Below, piece by piece: positions 60,575-64,000 of a stretch of DNA of 64,000 bases (the first letter of the stretch is position 1; each line of letters begins with the position of its first letter). Position numbers and translations under genes: made by a program. The notes below the pieces were generated by a model that was not told where the DNA came from, searched no databases, and was given only the letters and a program-made list of their open reading frames with translations. The stretch is taken from contig NZ_FXTK01000017.1 of assembly GCF_900182695.1 (NCBI RefSeq), forward strand, positions 33,130 through 97,129. The letters are read 5' to 3'. This DNA is from Paracoccus laeviglucosivorans. Lineage in GTDB: Bacteria > Pseudomonadota > Alphaproteobacteria > Rhodobacterales > Rhodobacteraceae.

Positions 60575-61963
60575 CTAAGGCGCGTCTCCGGCAAGGGTGC
60601 AGCCTTTCACCGTGACCGCAAGATTGTGGCGCAAGAACCTGTCGCGCACCTTCTCGACGGCGGCTATCGCAGTGATGTCCCACAGTTTTGCACCAGAGAG
60701 GTCGATGGTCACCGGCCCACTGTGATCGCTGGGGTCAAAAGCGTCGATAAAGGCATCGGCCGACGCAAAGAAGATCTGCCCCTCGACGATGTAAAGATCG
60801 CCGTCGCGCCGCACCTGCTGCAGGGCGGCAACCTTGACGGCAAAAAAGACCCCGCTCATCAGCACTCCGACTAGCACGCCAAGCGAGAGGTTATGGCTGA
60901 GGATCGTAACACCGACTGTCGTCAGCATCACCAGATTGGAAAGGGTCGGCGTCGTACGAAGCCGCCGCAGCGAGCCCCAGTCGAGCGTATCGATCGACAC
61001 CATGACCATAATCGCGACCAGTGCCCCCACAGGCACCTGATCGATCACATCTCGGGCCAAGACCATCAGCAGAAGAAGAAGCCCCCCTGCGGCCATGGTC
61101 GAAAGCCGCCCCCTTCCGCCATACTTTACGTTCGATACTGTCTGCCCGATCATGCCGCATCCGGCGATGCCGCCGAACAGGCTGGCCGCGACGTTGGCCA
61201 GCCCCAGTCCGCGCGCTTCGGCATTCTTATCCGAGGGCGTGCCGGTCTGATCGTCAACCACCCCGGCGGTCATCAGGCTTTCCAGCAGACCCACCATCGC
61301 AATCGCGAGCGCAGGGGCGAAAATGATCTTCAGTAGCCCCAGGTCCAGCGGCACGTCTGGCAGGTGGAACAGCGGCAGTCCATCCGGCAAGATGCCAAGA
61401 TCCGACACGCGCGGCACGCCAAGGCCAAATGCCGAACATGCCAGTGTCAGCAGAACCACACAGATCAGCGGTGCAGGAATCTTTGTCGTCACGCGCGGCG
61501 AAAGGTAAATGACCGCAAGCCCTGCCGCCATCACGGCCAGCCCGCTGGGACCGGCGTTCAGGATATGCGGCAACTGCGCGGCAAAGATCAGCACCGCAAG
61601 CGCGTTCACAAAGCCTGTGCGGACAGAGTTTGAGACATATCGCATAAGCGTGGCAAGTCGTGCGAAGCCAAATAGGATCTGGAACAGACCGGCCAGAAGC
61701 CCCGCCGCAAACAGATACTCCACCCCGTAATCGCGGACCAGCGGCGCCACAACCAACGCGACCGAGCCCGCAGCCGCAGAGATCATCGCCGGGCGGCCGC
61801 CAAAGACAGCGATAACGATGCTGATGACGAAGGACGCATATAACCCCACCGCAGGGTCGATACCGGCGGTAAAGGAAAATGCGATCACTTCGGGAATGAG
61901 CGCGAAGGTCGCCACCGCCCCCGCAAGAATTTCGCGGACAGGATTGTCCTGCCACTGCTGCAA
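60575..61963 (-). CDS. SulP-family anion transporter, probably trimmed at both ends
   Basis: A 462-residue transporter with about ten membrane segments: GAVATFALIPEVIAFSFTAG, SNSVRTGFVNALAVLIFAAQ and MVGLLESLMTAGVVDDQTG are SulP hallmarks (sulfate, bicarbonate or other anions). It ends in a partial STAS domain (VTIDLSGAKLWDITAIAAVE) whose last helix is replaced by GCTLAGDAP. The frame starts at a TTG at 61963 with SulP-like residues still upstream but no start codon. Function is uncertain because of these defects. Confidence 0.75.
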   Translation of the reverse strand: MQQWQDNPVREILAGAVATFALIPEVIAFSFTAGIDPAVGLYASFVISIVIAVFGGRPAMISAAAGSVALVVAPLVRDYGVEYLFAAGLLAGLFQILFGFARLATLMRYVSNSVRTGFVNALAVLIFAAQLPHILNAGPSGLAVMAAGLAVIYLSPRVTTKIPAPLICVVLLTLACSAFGLGVPRVSDLGILPDGLPLFHLPDVPLDLGLLKIIFAPALAIAMVGLLESLMTAGVVDDQTGTPSDKNAEARGLGLANVAASLFGGIAGCGMIGQTVSNVKYGGRGRLSTMAAGGLLLLLMVLARDVIDQVPVGALVAIMVMVSIDTLDWGSLRRLRTTPTLSNLVMLTTVGVTILSHNLSLGVLVGVLMSGVFFAVKVAALQQVRRDGDLYIVEGQIFFASADAFIDAFDPSDHSGPVTIDLSGAKLWDITAIAAVEKVRDRFLRHNLAVTVKGCTLAGDAP

Positions 61964-62311
61964 ATAGTGCCGTGCCCTGGTCGTGATGGGAAATACGCGA
62001 GAAATATGCGTGGTCCGGCGGATCGGCGGCCGGAATAGCCACCCGGGCTTTCACCGGGTCCATGCGATTGCCCCCGCCTTAGCCGGATGCGCCGCATTTG
62101 CCAAGTGAGGTTCCGCAGAAAGTCCTTTCTTCTACGAGTTCCTTCCAATTGCGGTGATGTCGGTATTCGCCACTGGCAACGGTCTCAGCGGTGTCGAACT
62201 TTTATCTGGTCCGTGGCAGCCCGGCTCTGTGAAGGCATGGCATGACCTTGCTGCTTCGCGCCAGAATGCCTGCGTTTTGACAGGAAGTGGACCATAGTCT
62301 ATTTCTAGGCA
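61964..62311 (+). other. Gap between SulP and thioredoxin remnants
   Basis: About 350 bases with no supported gene. SulP-like residues seem to continue a few codons above 61963 without a start. The minus-strand frame that continues from the thioredoxin remnant to 62132 has no recognised family. Confidence 0.45.
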
Positions 62312-62523
62312 GACCTCCTCGGCCAGCAATTGCTGGATCACGCGCTCGGACGCGTCATAATCGCCTTAGCCAGAATGGTGGTGACGGAACTGGCCCTTGG
62401 CATAGATGAAGTAAACGCGGATCAATACTGGTTCTTGAAGGCACGCCAGATGGCATAGTCGTTGTCAACCGCGACGGAATAAGTGATCGACAGGTATGCC
62501 ACGGCCTTTTCCGCATTCGACAT
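62312..62523 (-). pseudogene. Broken thioredoxin-like (redoxin) gene
   Basis: From an ATG at 62523 the minus strand encodes MSNAEKAVAYLSITYSVAVD then NDYAIWRAFKNQY and a TGA at 62422, where relatives have Trp. A one-base loss shifts the frame, which then reads YFIYAKGQFRHHHSG, a TAA where relatives have Glu, then GDYDASERVIQQLLAEE. These pieces in order match the C-terminal part of DipZ/redoxin-type thioredoxin-fold proteins. Two stops and one frameshift show the gene is dead. The N-terminal CxxC part is not seen. Confidence 0.75.
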
Positions 62524-62624
62524 GACCTTCCCCCCGTGGATACCTCGATCATAACGAGAGTCTGCTGGTTTGTGCGCTGCTCCCCAACCTTGGACCGCCG
62601 CGGGTTAGAGTTTCGCGGCTCTAA

Positions 62625-63502
62625 TCACGGGGGCGGGCTGGTTGCGCCACCGGGAATGTGCAGATCGATCGGCACGTTGTAACCGATCGCGCTGTGCGGT
62701 CGGACCTCGTTGTAGTCCCTGCGCCAAGCCTCCACCTTTTCGCGAGCGTCCGCAAGATCCATGAACCAGTGGGCATTCAGGCATTCCGCCCGCAGTTTGC
62801 TGTCGAAAGCTTCGATGAAACCGTTGTCCGTGGGCTTGCCCGGCCGCGAGAAGTCCAGCGTGACCTCGTTCGCACAGGCCCAGAGATCCAGATCGCGGGA
62901 GATGAACTCGCTACCCTTATCTACCCGGATCGTCTGCGGATAGCCGATCTGCCGGCAGACCCGTTCCAGCGTCTGGACCACATCCTCGCCCCGGTAGGTG
63001 AACCGGGGATCCGCCGCCGGGCAATAGCGCGAATGGATGTCCACGATGGTCAGTATCCGCAGTTGCTTGCCCAAGGCAAGCTGGTCGTGAACGAAGTCCA
63101 TCGCCCAGACCTCGTTCGGGCCTGCCGCCTCCCGGCGGTCCTCGCGCAACTTGGCTTTCACCCGGCGTTTGGGATGATTGTTGCGCAGCTGAAGACCCAA
63201 CTCATTGTAAATCCTGCGCGTCTTCTTGATGTTCATCTGCCAGCCCTCCCGCCGCAACAACACATGGATGCGCCGATAGCCATAGCGCACACGCGTTTCG
63301 CAGATCTCGCGGATCCGCAGTTCCAGGCCGGCCTGTCCGGTGCGACAGGCTTTGTAATGGTAGCTTGAGGTGTCTCGAACCGCAGCGCTTGGCAGGACCG
63401 CCGGATCGAGACACCCCAATCGACCAACATCCCGTCGACAAGCTTGCGCGTCCGGACAGGCCTCAGAGCTTTCGGCGAATGACATCCTGCAGCATCTCGC
63501 GG
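62625..63502 (-). pseudogene. IS3-family transposase orfB, frameshifted
   Basis: The integrase core is intact in one frame: RYGYRRIHVLLRREGWQMNI, then NEVWAMDFVHDQLALGKQLR with the first Asp, and KPTDNGFIEAFDSKLRAECL with the last catalytic Glu region. The upstream part (KLVDGMLVDWGVSIRRSCQA) lies in another frame, joined at a one-base insertion near 63366-63372. Family: IS3, IS407 group by sequence pattern. No functional OrfAB fusion can be made. Confidence 0.8.
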
Positions 63503-63730
63503 TCAAGTGTCAGGTTCCGCCACGATCTTCTTCAGCCGCGCGTTTTCATCCTCGAGCGCCTTCAACCGTCGCATCTCGTCGGGCAGCAAGCCGCCATACC
63601 GCTTCTTCCAGTTGAAGTAAGTCGCTTGGCTGATCCCCGCCTTCCGACAGATCTATGCCACGGCCGTTCCCTCCTCGCCCTGCTTCAGGATAAACGCCTT
63701 CTGCGCTTCCGTGAACTTCGATGCCTTCAT
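63503..63730 (-). pseudogene. IS3-family transposase orfA with an internal stop
   Basis: From ATG 63730: MKASKFTEAQKAFILKQGEE, a TAG at 63653-63655 where relatives have Glu, then ICRKAGISQATYFNWKKRYG and the leucine-zipper-like RRLKALEDENARLKKIVAE. A one-base insertion near 63515 shifts the end out of the usual ADLTLDREMLQD frame. This is the helix-turn-helix protein of IS407-type elements. Confidence 0.8.
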
Positions 63731-63807
63731 CGTCATCAGCTCCTCTCCCAGCCGGGAAATGCTAGCCGAAAACTCCAGCTTCAAACGGTCCATATCTCAG
63801 GGGGCAG

Positions 63808-63900
63808 AGCACGATCTTGCGGCGGGCGGTCACCGGATGGAACTGGTCGGAGAGCTGGCGGCGATCCTGTCGTTTTTGGAGGGTGCTAGAGCGATTCCCA
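63808..63900 (+). pseudogene. Possible C-terminal tail of a site-specific recombinase
   Basis: Just past the IS3 end, the plus frame reads HRMELVGELAAILSFLEGA, which resembles the extreme C terminus of serine recombinases often encoded beside tRNA genes. Most of the gene would have been lost to the IS insertion or deletion. The match is short, and the same frame running on into the tRNA gene carries no weight. Confidence 0.35.
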
Positions 63901-63926
63901 GCGTCCATGGTCCGGACATGACAAAG

Positions 63927-63945
63927 CCCCCGCTTTTGGCGAGGG
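63927..63945 (-). terminator. Terminator hairpin downstream of the tRNA gene
   Basis: CCCCCGC (63927-63933) and GCGAGGG (63939-63945) form a 7-bp stem with one G-T pair, a 5-base loop and CTTTGTC after it on the minus strand. It lies 21 bases after the 3' end of the tRNA, so it probably ends that transcript. Confidence 0.6.
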
Positions 63946-63966
63946 TTGGATCCAAGTCGGTTTCGT

Positions 63967-64000
63967 TGGTTGCGGGAGCAGGATTTGAACCTGCGACCTT
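63967..64000 (-). tRNA. Initiator tRNA-fMet, 3' part, cut by the window end
   Basis: On the minus strand the last 34 bases give AAGGTC (variable loop), the T-arm GCAGG-TTCAAAT-CCTGC, the acceptor strand TCCCGCA, discriminator A and CCA at 63967-63969. AAGGTCGCAGGTTCAAATCC is the known initiator tRNA sequence in alphaproteobacteria, and the acceptor strand ends in A72, which fits the unpaired 1-72 position of initiator tRNAs. The anticodon lies outside the window. Confidence 0.8.

Larger units (their letters stand above)
62577..63807 (-). mobile_element. Degenerate IS3-family (IS407 group) insertion sequence
   Basis: About 1231 bases with imperfect inverted ends: CTGCTCCCCAACCTTGGACC at 62577-62596 and, on the minus strand from 63807, CTGCCCCCTGAGATATGGAC. 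They share CTGC, CCC and TGGAC. Inside are orfA and orfB remnants with a stop codon and frameshifts, so it is no longer able to move by itself. Confidence 0.75.

Noticed and set aside
63901..64000. Protein tail reading LVAGAGFEPAT over the tRNA gene
   Set aside because: This is the familiar false peptide made by translating the antisense of a tRNA T-arm; it says nothing about a protein.
1..64000. CRISPR array, rRNA genes, prophage or toxin-antitoxin and defence modules
   Set aside because: I saw no regularly spaced repeats, rRNA-like sequence, phage structural genes or known defence proteins.

Overview
The window is high-GC DNA whose gene content looks like a Rhodobacterales alphaproteobacterium, most likely Paracoccus or a close relative. 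Pointers are many solute-binding-protein ABC transporters, a partial initiator tRNA of alphaproteobacterial type, an exoD gene, a RirA-like TGA-N9-TCA site and an IS1182-family element. The genus is inferred from overall gene content, not from a marker gene. Most of the window is chromosomal-style catabolic and transport islands packed in overlapping operons (ATGA and TGATG junctions); the last 6 kb is a decaying insertion-sequence region next to a tRNA gene.

Layout. 1-4149 (+): end of a fructose/ribose-type (CUT2) sugar ABC transporter, an aldolase-like protein and a PfkB kinase. 4168-4677 (-): an AmiS/UreI-type channel. 4822-10661 (-): an operon of RraA-like aldolase, aminotransferase, polar amino-acid ABC transporter and LysR regulator. 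11022-13373: small genes, a cupin and a zinc alcohol dehydrogenase. 13489-17520 (-): ECF sigma factor, anti-sigma factor, DUF2076, ExoD and TerC-CBS, probably one stress operon. 17731-18506: three gene fragments fused end to end. 18552-23203: an AbgB-like M20 hydrolase and MFS transporter diverging from a GAF/PucR-type regulator. 23364-26140: DMT exporter, MarR-GNAT fusion with a palindromic operator, HpaI-type aldolase. 26204-31309: response regulator, LAB_N protein, ArnT-like and DPM1-like glycosyltransferases, histidine kinase and a tyrosine phosphatase, probably for envelope lipid modification. 31532-34871: siderophore receptor and RhtX/FptX-type importer.

34868-46288 (-) is the most unusual block. 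A single overlapping operon holds an IMPase-like phosphatase, a dipeptide-type ABC transporter, a carbamoylase-type M20 hydrolase, two choline-kinase-like phosphotransferases and ethanolamine ammonia-lyase (eutB, eutC). It diverges from a DeoR regulator, with repeated operator-like sites between them. I infer import and hydrolysis of an ethanolamine-like amino-alcohol conjugate, followed by phosphorylation and/or B12-dependent deamination. The first nucleotide-binding domain of its fused ATPase has lost the usual catalytic residues.

47380-54880 is a sugar-acid block: FAH-family hydrolase, amino-acid-type ABC transporter, UxaA-type dehydratase, a GntR regulator with two winged-helix domains, and an aldo/keto reductase. 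55384-58228 has a GNAT protein, a cupin and a YtcJ-like amidohydrolase. 58323-64000 holds an IS1182-family element with inverted repeats, a hypothetical gene, a trimmed SulP transporter, a broken thioredoxin-like gene, a broken IS3-family element, a possible recombinase tail and the 3' part of an initiator tRNA at the window edge.
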